Assembly: GCA_036263455.1 (NCBI GenBank)
Contig: DATAGZ010000011.1
Location: 62,001 to 126,000, forward strand
Length of the DNA: 64,000 bases
Origin: DATAGZ01 sp036263455
GTDB taxonomy: Bacteria; Pseudomonadota; Alphaproteobacteria; Dongiales; Dongiaceae
Direction of reading: 5' to 3'
Of the stretch, positions 25,870-34,490 are shown piece by piece (position 1 is the stretch's first letter; every line of letters begins with the position of its first letter). The notes under the pieces are model-generated. The model saw nothing but the letters and a program-made list of their open reading frames with translations, had not been told where the DNA came from and did not search any database. The position numbers and the translations under genes are program-made.

Positions 25870-25879
25870 CGATCCCGGC

Positions 25880-26614
25880 ATGCGCATTCGGTCTTACACG
25901 GGCGCCCACCTTTCTGCGCCACAGGATATTTATACCCAGCAGGCGCAGCGCACGCCTGCGATGGCGCCGCTCGACCGCGTCGGCATCCAGGGCCTGAACC
26001 TGCTGGAGCTTCCCGCGGCAGCGCAGGATGCATTCCAAACGCTTCTTGCCGAACTCATTCAGCTCAAACGTGATCTCGATACCAGCCGTAAGCGTATCGC
26101 CGAACTCGAAAAACTGGCGGACACGGATATCCTCCTCCCCATCATGAACCGGCGGGCCTTTGTCCGGGAATTGATGCGGTTTCTCTCTTTCGCCGAACGA
26201 TACGACATGCTGGGCTCGCTGCTTTATTTCGACTTGAATGGCATGAAGCAGGTCAATGATCACTACTCACATGCGGCGGGTGACGCGCTGTTGCGCCACT
26301 TCGTCGATCTCATGCTGAGCAATATCCGGGACTCGGATGCGCTCGGTCGGCTGGGTGGGGATGAATTCGGCGTGATCCTTGCGCACCTCGACCGCGAGGG
26401 CGCGGAAGAAAAAGCCCAGGATCTCCTACGCCAATGCGGGGCGCGGCCATTGTTTTGGGAAGGGCAGGAAATCCCCCTGTCCTTTGCGATCGGCGTACAT
26501 CAATTCGTGACCGGTATTCCTCCTCAGGAAGCGCTCAAGGCCGCCGACCAGGCGCTCGCTGCGGCCGATACCGCCATGTATCGGCATAAACGCCACTTTT
26601 CCGATTCCGCTTGA
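25880..26614 (+). CDS. GGDEF-domain protein, probable diguanylate cyclase
   Basis: The 244-residue product likely makes cyclic di-GMP. The N-terminal 50 residues are not recognised; residues about 55-80 (LAELIQLKRDLDTSRKRIAELEKLA) form a coiled-coil linker; the GGDEF domain follows (DILLPIMNRRAFVREL). The active-site motif is an intact GGDEF at about 159-163, and an inhibitory I-site RxxD (Arg150-Asp153) sits at the correct spacing, so product feedback is expected. No transmembrane segment. ATG 25880 is the first usable start outside the purE coding region; an earlier in-frame start would overlap purE antisense. Confidence 0.87.
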   Translation: MRIRSYTGAHLSAPQDIYTQQAQRTPAMAPLDRVGIQGLNLLELPAAAQDAFQTLLAELIQLKRDLDTSRKRIAELEKLADTDILLPIMNRRAFVRELMRFLSFAERYDMLGSLLYFDLNGMKQVNDHYSHAAGDALLRHFVDLMLSNIRDSDALGRLGGDEFGVILAHLDREGAEEKAQDLLRQCGARPLFWEGQEIPLSFAIGVHQFVTGIPPQEALKAADQALAAADTAMYRHKRHFSDSA

Positions 26615-26629
26615 GCGAAACAGCTCAAG
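26610..26629. terminator. Possible shared hairpin between convergent genes
   Basis: A 7-bp perfect inverted repeat (CTTGAGC at 26610-26616, GCTCAAG at 26623-26629, six-base loop) spans the gap between the ends of the GGDEF gene and the TolC-type gene. It has only a weak T stretch (GTTT) on the plus side and none on the minus side, so factor-independent termination is uncertain. Confidence 0.35.
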
Positions 26630-28184
26630 GTTTGAGACTGGGCTTGCCGGTGTTCAAGTCGACGGGCGTTGCGTTCCGGCCCGTCTCCACTTCGCCCGCC
26701 CAGCCATAATCGACTTCGGTGGGGATCGCTTCCGGAGGAAGCGGAATCCCCAGGGTCTGCACCAGCGCCCCTTCGGCGGACAGAACGCGATAAGCGGCAA
26801 ATTTCGCGGTCGCCTGGGCATCGATCAGACCCTCCCGCGCCAGAAACAGTTCATTGGTCGCATCGAGAAGATCCAAAAGCGAGCGCTGCCCGATATCGAA
26901 TTGCTGCAGATACACGTTCCTTGTGTTTTGATTCGCCGTGGTCTGCTCGGTCAAGGTCATCACCCGGTTCTTCTGGCTTTGCAGCAACGCCCAGGAAATG
27001 CGTAGCTCCTCGGCCACGATGCGCTGCTGTATCTCGAGCCGCTCGATAGCCTCGTTCCGACGTTCCTTGGCCTCGCGCACCCGGGCGGCATCGATACCGC
27101 CGCGGTATAGATTATAATGAAGGACGAGTAGCGCTTGCGCGCTCAGCGTCTGTTCGACGTCGCCATTGACGTGTGAGCCCGCCTGGGCCGAGACCTGCAA
27201 ATGCGCATCGGGGTAAAAAGGCGCCTCTGCCTGGCGGATCACCGCCTGCGCCGCATCAATATCGGCTTGGGCGAGGCGGATGCGCGGGCTGTTGGCAATC
27301 GCCTGGGCTACCGCAAGATCGACGGTGGGCGGAAGCTTCCCCGCGATATCCTCGGCGGGAAGAAGGTCGGTCGCCGGAACACCGACCACCCGCTGGAACG
27401 TGGCTTCCGAGGTGTGAAGATCGCCCTCGATCTGGCGAAAGACGGTGCGCGCCGTGGCGAGGCGGGCCTCGGTCTGATATACGTCGGCGATATTGCCTCC
27501 GCCCAACTCAGCGCGCTTGCGCACAAGATCGAGGGTCATGAGGTGGGCGTCGATATTCTCCTGAGCCACGGCCAGGCGCTGACGGTGGCGGAAGACGTCG
27601 ATATAGGCCTGCACCGCATCGAGCGCGGAGGTCTGCGTCTGATCTTCCACGCGCCGCGCGGCGGAAACCAGGCGCGCTTTCTGTTCCTCGACCGCGCCGT
27701 CGGTCAAAAACCCGTCGAAGAGCAACTGAGATACGGTAAGCCGTCCGTCGCGGCGCAACAGAAGCAGTCCATAATCGAACGCACCGAGCTCGTCGGATGC
27801 GTTTTGGCGCACGGTGCCCAGCTCCGTTCCCACCCGGACACGCCGTCCCCTGATGATTTCGTAGCGCGGCGTGGTGTTTGGATTAATCAATACCAGATGA
27901 TCCTGATCGAGATCGAGCCGCTGGCGCCGCGTGCCAAACAGCACCGTATCGTTACGTGTGAATTCGGGTCCACCTTCCGCCGTCACGTCGATTTGAGGAT
28001 AATATTGTCCGCGCGCTTGGCGCAGTTGATGTTCGCTGGCGCGCCGATCCTTGGCGGTCAAGCCAATCTCGGGATTGGTGGCGACCGTCAGGTTGACCGC
28101 ATCGTGCAGCGAAAGCGCCGAGGCCGGCAAGGCATGCATGAGAACAACAAGCGATGACGCCGCCAAACAGTTTCGAAAATTCAT
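26625..28184 (-). CDS. TolC-family outer membrane efflux/secretion channel (type I secretion type)
   Basis: The 519-residue product is an outer membrane factor of the TolC superfamily, with a signal peptide (MNFRNCLAASSLVVLMHALPASA) and the duplicated helical repeat structure: LSLHDAVNLTVATNPEI, SALDAVQAYIDVFRHRQRLAVAQENI, AVAQAIANSPRIRLAQADIDAAQA and QFDIGQRSLLDLLDATNELFLAREG. A long inserted segment around residues 80-150 recalls the adhesin/type I secretion subgroup (LapE-like) rather than RND efflux partners. No ABC transporter or membrane-fusion gene is adjacent. ATG 28184 gives the signal peptide; an upstream ATG at 28220 would bury it. Confidence 0.85.
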   Translation of the reverse strand: MNFRNCLAASSLVVLMHALPASALSLHDAVNLTVATNPEIGLTAKDRRASEHQLRQARGQYYPQIDVTAEGGPEFTRNDTVLFGTRRQRLDLDQDHLVLINPNTTPRYEIIRGRRVRVGTELGTVRQNASDELGAFDYGLLLLRRDGRLTVSQLLFDGFLTDGAVEEQKARLVSAARRVEDQTQTSALDAVQAYIDVFRHRQRLAVAQENIDAHLMTLDLVRKRAELGGGNIADVYQTEARLATARTVFRQIEGDLHTSEATFQRVVGVPATDLLPAEDIAGKLPPTVDLAVAQAIANSPRIRLAQADIDAAQAVIRQAEAPFYPDAHLQVSAQAGSHVNGDVEQTLSAQALLVLHYNLYRGGIDAARVREAKERRNEAIERLEIQQRIVAEELRISWALLQSQKNRVMTLTEQTTANQNTRNVYLQQFDIGQRSLLDLLDATNELFLAREGLIDAQATAKFAAYRVLSAEGALVQTLGIPLPPEAIPTEVDYGWAGEVETGRNATPVDLNTGKPSLKP

Positions 28185-28256
28185 GACATGCTCCGTATAC
28201 CGGAATCGACCATAAAGCATCTTGGCCCATTGCGAAAGTTTACCATTTCCGGCTCT

Positions 28257-29933
28257 CTAGAAGAGACCTTCGACTTCGCCCTGTGGGTTGAGTTTTATGG
28301 AATGCGCCGACGGGATGCGCGGGAGCCCAGGCATGGTCATGATCTCACCGCAGATGACGACAAGAAACTCTGCTCCGGCGGCCAGCCTGATCTCACGAAT
28401 GGGCACGACATGGTTGGACGGCGCGCCTTTGAGTTCGGGATCGGTCGAAAAGCTGTATTGGGTCTTGGCCATGCAGATAGGATAATGACCGAAACCTGCT
28501 TTATCCAATTCATGAAACTGATCGCGGATCTTCTTGTCGGCAATAATCCCCTGTGCTCCATAAAGGCTCTGGGCAATCGTACGCGCCTTGTCCCATAGCG
28601 TCATCGTATCCGGATAAAGCGGCGCGAATGTGCCGCCCCGATCGGCGAACTCCACCACCCGGCGAGCCAATTGCTCGGTCCCAGCGCTCCCTTCCGCCCA
28701 ATGCGAGCAGATCACGGCTTCGGTCCCCAGTTCCGCGCAGAGCTGACGCACCAGCTCCAGCTCCGCCATCGTGTCCGTTGTGAAGCGGTTGATCGCCACG
28801 ATCGGTTGGACACCGAATTTTTTGACGTTCTCGATATGACGGGCAAGGTTCGCGGCCCCTTTCTTCAGCGCCTCCAGATTCTCCGCGCCTAGGGCATCCT
28901 TGGCGATACCCCCATGCATCTTGAGGGCGCGGATCGTGGCGACGATCACAGCCGCCGCCGGTGCCAGGCCGGCCTTGCGGCATTTGATGTCGAAGAATTT
29001 CTCGGCACCCAGATCGGCACCGAAACCCGCTTCGGTCACTACGTAGTCCGCGAGCTTGAGCGCGCTGGTGGTGGCAATGACCGAATTGCAGCCGTGGGCG
29101 ATATTCGCGAACGGACCGCCATGGATGAAGGCCGGATTGTTTTCGAGGGTCTGCACAAGGTTTGGCGCCAATGCGTCCTTGAGCAGGACCGTCATGGGAC
29201 CGTCCGCTTTCAATTCGTGCGCCCGGATCGGACTCCTGTCGCGCCGATAGCCGATAATGATGTTTCCGAGCCGTTGTGTGAGATCATCGAGATTCCGAGC
29301 CAGGCAGAAGATTGCCATGACCTCGGACGCGACCGTGATATCGAACCCGTCCTCGCGCGGGTATCCATTAGCGACTCCACCGAGCGAGCTGACAATCGAG
29401 CGCAAGGCGCGGTCATTCATGTCCATGACCCGCCGCCAGGCAATCCGGCGCGTGTCAAACCCAAGCTCATTGCCCCAGTAGATATGGTTATCGATCAAAG
29501 CCGCCAGCAGATTGTGGGCGGTCGAAATTGCATGGAAGTCGCCAGTAAAGTGAAGATTGATATCTTCCATCGGAACGACCTGGGCATAGCCGCCGCCCGC
29601 CGCGCCGCCTTTGACACCGAAACAGGGACCCAGGCTGGGTTCGCGCAGGCAGATGATCGTTTTCTTGCCGATGCGATTGAGCGCGTCGCCGAGCCCGACT
29701 GTAGTGGTTGTCTTGCCCTCGCCCGCCGGCGTGGGATTTATGGCCGTCACCAATATGAGTTTGCCGTCGCGGCGTTCCCCCAGGCTTTGCAGAAAACCGA
29801 GGTCGATCTTGGCCTTGTAATGCCCGAAGCGGATCAGATCGCGGTCGGCAATGCCCAGCCTCAGGGCCACCTCGCCAATGGGTTGCATCTTGGCGCGTCG
29901 GGCGATGTCGATATCGGTGCCGATATATGTCAT
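28257..29933 (-). CDS. fhs: Formate--tetrahydrofolate ligase
   Basis: Fhs joins formate to tetrahydrofolate with ATP, giving 10-formyl-THF. The 558-residue product is the normal bacterial length, with the P-loop PTPAGEGKTTTTVGLGDAL (about 65-83), REPSLGPCFGVKGGAAGGGYAQV, DMNDRALR, the ENNPAFIHGGPFANIAHGCNS region and the C-terminal GEIMTMPGLPRIPSA. ATG 29933 follows GGAGG by 4 bases. In methylamine- or sarcosine-using bacteria this enzyme conserves one-carbon units; here it shares the window with a DMGDH-like and a TMADH-like enzyme. Confidence 0.97.
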   Translation of the reverse strand: MTYIGTDIDIARRAKMQPIGEVALRLGIADRDLIRFGHYKAKIDLGFLQSLGERRDGKLILVTAINPTPAGEGKTTTTVGLGDALNRIGKKTIICLREPSLGPCFGVKGGAAGGGYAQVVPMEDINLHFTGDFHAISTAHNLLAALIDNHIYWGNELGFDTRRIAWRRVMDMNDRALRSIVSSLGGVANGYPREDGFDITVASEVMAIFCLARNLDDLTQRLGNIIIGYRRDRSPIRAHELKADGPMTVLLKDALAPNLVQTLENNPAFIHGGPFANIAHGCNSVIATTSALKLADYVVTEAGFGADLGAEKFFDIKCRKAGLAPAAAVIVATIRALKMHGGIAKDALGAENLEALKKGAANLARHIENVKKFGVQPIVAINRFTTDTMAELELVRQLCAELGTEAVICSHWAEGSAGTEQLARRVVEFADRGGTFAPLYPDTMTLWDKARTIAQSLYGAQGIIADKKIRDQFHELDKAGFGHYPICMAKTQYSFSTDPELKGAPSNHVVPIREIRLAAGAEFLVVICGEIMTMPGLPRIPSAHSIKLNPQGEVEGLF

Positions 29934-30136
29934 TATTCCTCCAGGCCGTCGCATTTGGTTGCAGTTTACTGTAACGCTGCGGCCAAGCGATACCTTCATG
30001 CCTGCCTGCATGAGCGTTGCCGATAGCCGATCGCCGCGTGATTTCCCCTTGGGGTGATTTTATTGCACGACTGGGTGAAAACAAAGCGTCAAATCACGGC
30101 GTTGATCTTGCGCGATATCGGCAAAGTCGGGAGCGA

Positions 30137-30340
30137 TCAATACGGGCAGTTCGGCTTCCCGCAGGAAGTGCCCTGGCGCATTGCAACATAGGCGCCACAA
30201 ATTTGGCAGGGCATCATGTCTTGAACCCGCGCCTCGGACCCCTGCATGGGCCTGACCGCGTTCCGGCTACGAAACACCCGCCAGAGGATGAACCCTGCCA
30301 CAACCAGAATGAGAATATGCGAGAAGCCTAGCGCACCCAT
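30137..30340 (-). CDS. Small membrane-anchored CxxC protein (PP0621-like)
   Basis: The 67-residue product has one N-terminal membrane helix (SHILILVVAGFILWRVF) and a C-terminal zinc-ribbon-like cluster of cysteines (MMPCQICGAYV ... SCGKPNCPY), the layout of small proteobacterial PP0621-type proteins. Function is unknown. It lies between the trmN-like gene and the fhs leader, on the same strand as both. Confidence 0.68.
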   Translation of the reverse strand: MGALGFSHILILVVAGFILWRVFRSRNAVRPMQGSEARVQDMMPCQICGAYVAMRQGTSCGKPNCPY

Positions 30341-30371
30341 GAACCCTTCTATCTAGGGTGCCGGTACCGGG

Positions 30372-31097
30372 TCAAGCGAGATCGAGCGCCGCACCATCGC
30401 GCAGCACTATCTGGGTAGGCGCGGTATAGCTGCCATCGGCATGATGCAGTACCAAGGGCGGACGCATGTCGATCCGACCCGCTTCTCCTAGGAAGCATCG
30501 CAGGATCACCCGATGGGGCTCGCGGCCTTGCTTGGCCTGAATAGGCAGAACCAGGCGGCTTCTCTCGCTGCTCGCGGCCAGAAGCTCGGCGCATCTGTCC
30601 CAGCGATGGATAAAGGTCACCGTGCCGCTGGCCGCCACGATGGCCAGAGCCGCACGTACCCATTCGGCAAGCGTCCCATCGCTTTCGGACATTGCCTTGG
30701 CGCGCAACGGGTAGGGTGAGGGCGAGGACCTGCCTTTTGGAAGGTAGGGAGGGTTCGCCATGACATGATCGAACGCGGCTGCACCGATATCCTGGATACG
30801 CGCGTGACGAATATCGACGCGGCCTTCCATACTGTTGGCTGTCACATTGGTTCGAGCAAGTTCAACGAAGGCTGTTTCTTTTTCATACCCCTCAATCGTG
30901 ACATTGGGAACACGAGCGGCTAGACACAGACTTGCCGCGCCCACGCCGCAGCCGAGATCCGCCACGCGTTCACCCGGTCGCGCCGGGACGGCGGCGGCCA
31001 GCAGAACAGGATCGATCGCCACGCGATAGGAATCCCGGCACTGGCGAAGGGTTATTCGGCCGTCGAGCAGATGATCTTCGGTGGTCTCTATGAACAT
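30372..31097 (-). CDS. TrmN6/YfiC-family SAM-dependent adenine-N6 methyltransferase
   Basis: The family methylates A37 of tRNA1(Val) in E. coli. The 241-residue product has the class I SAM motif VADLGCGVGAASLCLA (about 45-60) and the N6-methyltransferase active-site motif MANPPYLP (about 112-119). It begins with LDGRITLRQCRDSYRVAIDPVLLAAA, typical of this subfamily. It overlaps the DUF2007 gene by 10 nt at its start. The family is broad, so the exact tRNA target is not proven. Confidence 0.83.
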   Translation of the reverse strand: MFIETTEDHLLDGRITLRQCRDSYRVAIDPVLLAAAVPARPGERVADLGCGVGAASLCLAARVPNVTIEGYEKETAFVELARTNVTANSMEGRVDIRHARIQDIGAAAFDHVMANPPYLPKGRSSPSPYPLRAKAMSESDGTLAEWVRAALAIVAASGTVTFIHRWDRCAELLAASSERSRLVLPIQAKQGREPHRVILRCFLGEAGRIDMRPPLVLHHADGSYTAPTQIVLRDGAALDLA

Positions 31098-31297
31098 TCC
31101 CCCGCGAGGCGGAGCACGGCCATGGCACGCTCTGCGTCCTCATTGGCTACCATGAGCCGCCGAGGCAGCATATCCAGCGAGCCTTGAACGGTGGCCGCAT
31201 GCGTGTCCAGGATCACCGCCTCGATGCCAGTGTCGGCCAGCAATGCCTGCAACCAGGAAAGGCGTACCCAATCATTGCTGCGCTCGATCTCATGCAT
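31088..31297 (-). CDS. DUF2007 small protein
   Basis: The 69-residue protein matches the DUF2007 'putative signal transducing' family: LSWLQALLADTGIEAVILDTHAA, then PRRLMVANEDAERAMAVL. These small proteins often sit next to a methyltransferase and polyprenyl synthetase genes in alphaproteobacteria; no biochemical role is established. It is divergent from ispB (39-base gap) and coupled to the downstream methyltransferase. Confidence 0.78.
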   Translation of the reverse strand: MHEIERSNDWVRLSWLQALLADTGIEAVILDTHAATVQGSLDMLPRRLMVANEDAERAMAVLRLAGECS

Positions 31298-31336
31298 TCC
31301 GCTTGACCCTAAGGAGCCCGGCCCTATGCTAGACCC

Positions 31337-32353
31337 ATGGCACTCATCGTTAGCATGCCGGAGCGAAATGAAAAAGAGGATGCGCTCGCCGCTCTCGCCC
31401 GGCTAGTGGACGCCGATTTGCGTCTCGTGAACACCCTCATCTTGGAACATATGACCAGTCCGGTAGCGCTTATTCCGCAACTAGCCGGTCACATCATCGC
31501 CTCGGGCGGCAAGCGGCTGCGTCCAATGCTCACTCTAGCGAGCGCACAAATGTGCGGCTATCGCGGCCAGCGTCACGCCGCGCTCGCCGCCTGCGTGGAA
31601 TTCATCCACACAGCGACACTGCTTCATGACGATGTAGTCGATGAGTCCGCACTGCGCCGTGGCGAGGCGGCGGCCAACGTCCTATGGGGAAACAAGCCGA
31701 GTGTCCTTGTCGGAGATTTTTTGTTTACCAGGGCCTTCCAGTTAATGGTGGCCGATGGGTCGCTCGATGTGCTGCGTATCCTTTCCAGCGCGGCGGCGAT
31801 CATCGCCGAAGGAGAGGTCCTCCAACTTCTTACCAGCAACGACACCGCCACCAGCGAGCAGGCCTATCTCGACGTCATCAGCGGAAAGACCGCGGCACTC
31901 TTCGCTGCTTCCTGTGAGGTAGGAGCGGTGATCGCGGGACGCCCGCGCGCGGAGATGGAGGCGCTGGCGAGCTTCGGTCACAATCTTGGCCTGGCCTTCC
32001 AGCTGGTCGATGACGCGCTCGATTATTCGGCCAAGCAGGAAAAACTCGGCAAGACCATCGGCGACGATTTCCGGGAGGGAAAGATCACTCTCCCCGTTAT
32101 CCTTGCCTTTCACCGGGGCGGCGAGGAGGATCGCGCCTTCTGGACGCGCACGATGGAGCGGCAGGAACAGACGGCCGAGGATCTGCGCCACGCCCAGCTT
32201 CTCATGCAGCGTACCGCGGCGCTGAACGACACGATCGCGCGCGCCGCCCATTATGGTGCAATCGCCCGCGACGCCCTCGGCCGGTTTCCCGACAGCGCCG
32301 AGAAGCGCGCGCTACTGCAGGTCGTGGATTTCTGCATCGAGCGCGGCTATTGA
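31337..32353 (+). CDS. ispB: Polyprenyl (octaprenyl-type) diphosphate synthase
   Basis: IspB-type enzymes build the long isoprenoid tail of ubiquinone. The 338-residue product has SGGKRLRPMLTLASA, the first aspartate-rich motif LLHDDVVDESALRRG (about 93-107) and the second FQLVDDALDYSA (about 218-229). Small residues upstream of the first motif fit a long-chain product, but the exact length (Q8-Q10) is not readable. An ATG a few codons downstream (MPERNEKED) is an alternative start. Confidence 0.92.
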   Translation: MALIVSMPERNEKEDALAALARLVDADLRLVNTLILEHMTSPVALIPQLAGHIIASGGKRLRPMLTLASAQMCGYRGQRHAALAACVEFIHTATLLHDDVVDESALRRGEAAANVLWGNKPSVLVGDFLFTRAFQLMVADGSLDVLRILSSAAAIIAEGEVLQLLTSNDTATSEQAYLDVISGKTAALFAASCEVGAVIAGRPRAEMEALASFGHNLGLAFQLVDDALDYSAKQEKLGKTIGDDFREGKITLPVILAFHRGGEEDRAFWTRTMERQEQTAEDLRHAQLLMQRTAALNDTIARAAHYGAIARDALGRFPDSAEKRALLQVVDFCIERGY

Positions 32354-32378
32354 AGAAGTCCGCGAGAAGGTCTATACA
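32350..32378 (+). promoter_or_regulatory. Sigma70-type promoter of tRNA-Pro
   Basis: TTGAAG (32350-32355) overlaps the ispB stop codon and is followed after exactly 17 bases by TATACA (32373-32378), then a GCGCG stretch in the discriminator. The predicted start lies about 3 bases before the mature tRNA 5' end. A GC-rich discriminator is typical of stringently controlled stable RNA promoters. Confidence 0.55.
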
Positions 32379-32387
32379 GCGCGTTTC

Positions 32388-32464
32388 CGGAGTGTAGCTC
32401 AGCCTGGTAGAGCACTGTGTTCGGGACGCAGGGGCCGGAGGTTCGAATCCTCTCACTCCGACCA
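32388..32464 (+). tRNA. tRNA-Pro (anticodon CGG)
   Basis: A complete 77-nt cloverleaf: acceptor arm CGGAGTG/CACTCCG with A73 and encoded CCA, D arm GCTC/GAGC, anticodon stem CTGTG/CGCAG closing the loop TTCGGGA (anticodon CGG, with G37 as usual for proline tRNAs) and T arm GGAGG/CCTCT with TTCGAAT. The C1-G72 pair is characteristic of bacterial tRNA-Pro. It reads CCG codons, common at this GC content. Confidence 0.96.
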
Positions 32465-32846
32465 TTGTTTTAGGTTAGCAGCAAATTAAGCGGGGCCTCC
32501 TTACGCTTAAGGGTCTCTTTATCGCTAACTCTTATGGCGCGGATGGTCGCACTATTTTTGCTGTATCAGATAGCTCTGCTATCACTAAAAGCATGTACCT
32601 CGTTTGTCGACTGTGGGGTATAGATGAGAGGGGATCTACTTTACCTTGGGGCTCTCGTTGGATTTGGGAGAATTTTGAGGTTTGCGGCGCCGATTTTTCA
32701 CGGCAAAATCCGGGGCCTTCCTGGAAGAGATGTACTATCGCGACGCCTCTTTATGTATAACGGTCCGGACAACGTCTTCACCCTCGCCATTTGAGCCCGA
32801 TCCTATAGCAGTCACGCTTAGTTTTTATGAGCCGGTAGCCTGAGAC
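32465..32846. other. Non-genic lower-GC stretch next to tRNA-Pro
   Basis: About 380 bases with no recognised gene. One plus-strand frame stays open from a stop at 32474 to TAA at 32760 (about 95 codons), but its only ATG (32593) would give a 55-residue, tryptophan-rich peptide with no ribosome binding site and no recognised relatives. Over 32593-32760 I count 82 of 168 bases as G or C (49%), well below neighbours, and codons ending in T dominate. The stretch could be a degraded remnant of DNA inserted at the tRNA 3' end. I see no integrase and no second copy of the tRNA end in the window. Confidence 0.5.
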
Positions 32847-33677
32847 TTACGGCGTCAAGATCATTCCCTCGCGGGCGACCAGCGTGCCTGGACGCCGCCG
32901 GTGCGCTTGAGCAGCGATAGAATCCATTGCCGCGTCGTTATGGCTGGGATCGTGGTGAAAGATCACGAAGGTCTTGACCTCGGCAAGATCGGCCAGCTTG
33001 GCGCCTTCCTGCCACGTCGAATGTCCCCACCCCCGATACTTCTCGTACTCGTCCTCGGTAAAGGTCGAATCATAAATGAAGAGATCCGCCCCGCGGATGA
33101 GCTCGATAATGGTCTGGTTGGGGGCCGCGGTGTCATGCTCGGTATCGGTCACATAGCAGATGGACTTGCCCTGATATTCGATCCGATAGCCGGTCGCGCC
33201 ATTCGGATGATTGAGCGGCGCGGTCTTCACCACTACGCCCGAGCGAGGATAGAGCGTGTCGCCAATATTGAAATCGTGATAATGCGGCTTGGAGCCGAAG
33301 AAATCGATCGGAACCGGAAAAAGCGGGTCGATCATCATGCCTGCCAGCACATCGCGGAGCTGATGCGGGGGTGCGAGATGGCCTGCCCACAGGTTCAGAT
33401 TGGAGTGCTTATCATAGATCGGGCCGAAGAAGGGAATGCCCATGATATGATCCAGATGGGTATGGGTGAGAAAAATATCCGCATCCACTTCGCCGAGATC
33501 CGAGAGATATTTGCCGAGCGGCCTGAGCCCCGTGCCGCCATCGAGGATGAGGAGCTGGCGACCGCAGCGCACCTCGATGCAGGGTGTATTGCCGCCATAG
33601 CGGATATATTCTGGGCCCGGACAAGGAATCGATCCCCGCACGCCCCAGAATCGGAGAAAGAAATCGCCCTCACGCAT
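32847..33677 (-). CDS. MBL-fold metallo-hydrolase
   Basis: The 276-residue product is a metallo-beta-lactamase-fold hydrolase with the dinuclear metal motif FLTHTHLDHIMG (His72, His74, Asp76, His77), further ligands in NHPNGATGYRIE and VTDTEHD, and a late His in VIFHHDPSHND. It begins LRFWGVRGSIPCPGP, typical of a subgroup related to cyclic-nucleotide or RNA phosphodiesterases; the substrate is unknown. ATG 33677 shares one base with the stop of the response regulator gene (TGATG), so the two are translationally coupled, suggesting a joint signalling role. Confidence 0.85.
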   Translation of the reverse strand: MREGDFFLRFWGVRGSIPCPGPEYIRYGGNTPCIEVRCGRQLLILDGGTGLRPLGKYLSDLGEVDADIFLTHTHLDHIMGIPFFGPIYDKHSNLNLWAGHLAPPHQLRDVLAGMMIDPLFPVPIDFFGSKPHYHDFNIGDTLYPRSGVVVKTAPLNHPNGATGYRIEYQGKSICYVTDTEHDTAAPNQTIIELIRGADLFIYDSTFTEDEYEKYRGWGHSTWQEGAKLADLAEVKTFVIFHHDPSHNDAAMDSIAAQAHRRRPGTLVAREGMILTP

Positions 33678-34375
33678 CAAGTCACCAGGCGGTAGCCACC
33701 ATGGTCGGTGACCAGGATCGTCGCTTCGGCGGGATCGCGTTCGATTTTCTGGCGCAGGCGGTAGATATGCGTCTCAAGCGTATGCGTGGAAATACCTGCC
33801 TGGTAACCCCATACCTCACCCAGCAATTTCTCGCGGCTGGTCGGTCGGTTGCCGGCGCGGTAGAGAAACTTCAAGATGGCGGTTTCCTTTTCGGTCAAGC
33901 GGATGCGTTTGTTCTGCGCCGGATCGACCAAGGTCTTGATGCCCGGTCTGAACACATAAGGACCGATAATCAGCTGGGCGGCGTCGCTCTGATCGTGCTG
34001 GCGCAAATGGGCGCGCAAGCGTGCAAGCAGGATGGCGAAACGAAATGGCTTGGTGATGTAATCGTTCGCGCCGGATTCCAGTCCGCGGATCGTGTCGCTT
34101 TCGCCATCGATCCCGGTCAGGAGTAGAATCGGCGCCTGGACTTTGGCATCGCGCATCTTGCGGCAAACGGCGCGGCCGTCGTCGTCAGGCAGGCCAACAT
34201 CGAGGATGATGGCATCCACCGGATTTTGCTGCGCCATGGCGAGCCCTTGCACTCCATTTCCTGCTTCGATGATGGCAAAGTCTCCCTCCGCGGCCAATTG
34301 CTCCGCGAGCAATTGACGCAACTGGACATCGTCATCGACCAGCAAGATTATCTTCTTATGCGAAGTACTGTTCAT
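33677..34375 (-). CDS. OmpR/PhoB-family response regulator
   Basis: The 232-residue transcriptional regulator has a receiver domain (acidic pocket VDDD at 13-16, phospho-acceptor Asp59 in IILDVGLP, Lys in DYITKPFRFA) and a C-terminal winged helix (LTEKETAILKFLYRAGNRPTSREKLLGEVWGY ... THTLETHIYRLRQKIE). No histidine kinase is next to it; the coupled partner is an MBL hydrolase. ATG 34375 removes an unrelated 16-residue extension. Divergent from ribA with a 115-base gap that could hold its own binding site. Confidence 0.92.
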   Translation of the reverse strand: MNSTSHKKIILLVDDDVQLRQLLAEQLAAEGDFAIIEAGNGVQGLAMAQQNPVDAIILDVGLPDDDGRAVCRKMRDAKVQAPILLLTGIDGESDTIRGLESGANDYITKPFRFAILLARLRAHLRQHDQSDAAQLIIGPYVFRPGIKTLVDPAQNKRIRLTEKETAILKFLYRAGNRPTSREKLLGEVWGYQAGISTHTLETHIYRLRQKIERDPAEATILVTDHGGYRLVT

Positions 34376-34490
34376 CCGTTCCAATCGTCCCGACTGCCGA
34401 GGATCACCCTTTGCCGTTTTCAAGCCGCGATCGATCCTTTAAGCTGGCATAGCAAAGGTGCAGTAGGACGGCAACAGGCGGATCTAGGCC

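Noticed and set aside
29934..30136. 203-base gap before fhs considered as a folate or other riboswitch
   Set aside because: No recognisable aptamer core or terminator; only scattered short inverted repeats.
32690..32713. Imperfect hairpin (CCGATTTT / AAAATCCGG) after the MBL gene, considered as its terminator
   Set aside because: It lies about 130 bases beyond the stop, contains a bulge and has no following T-run.
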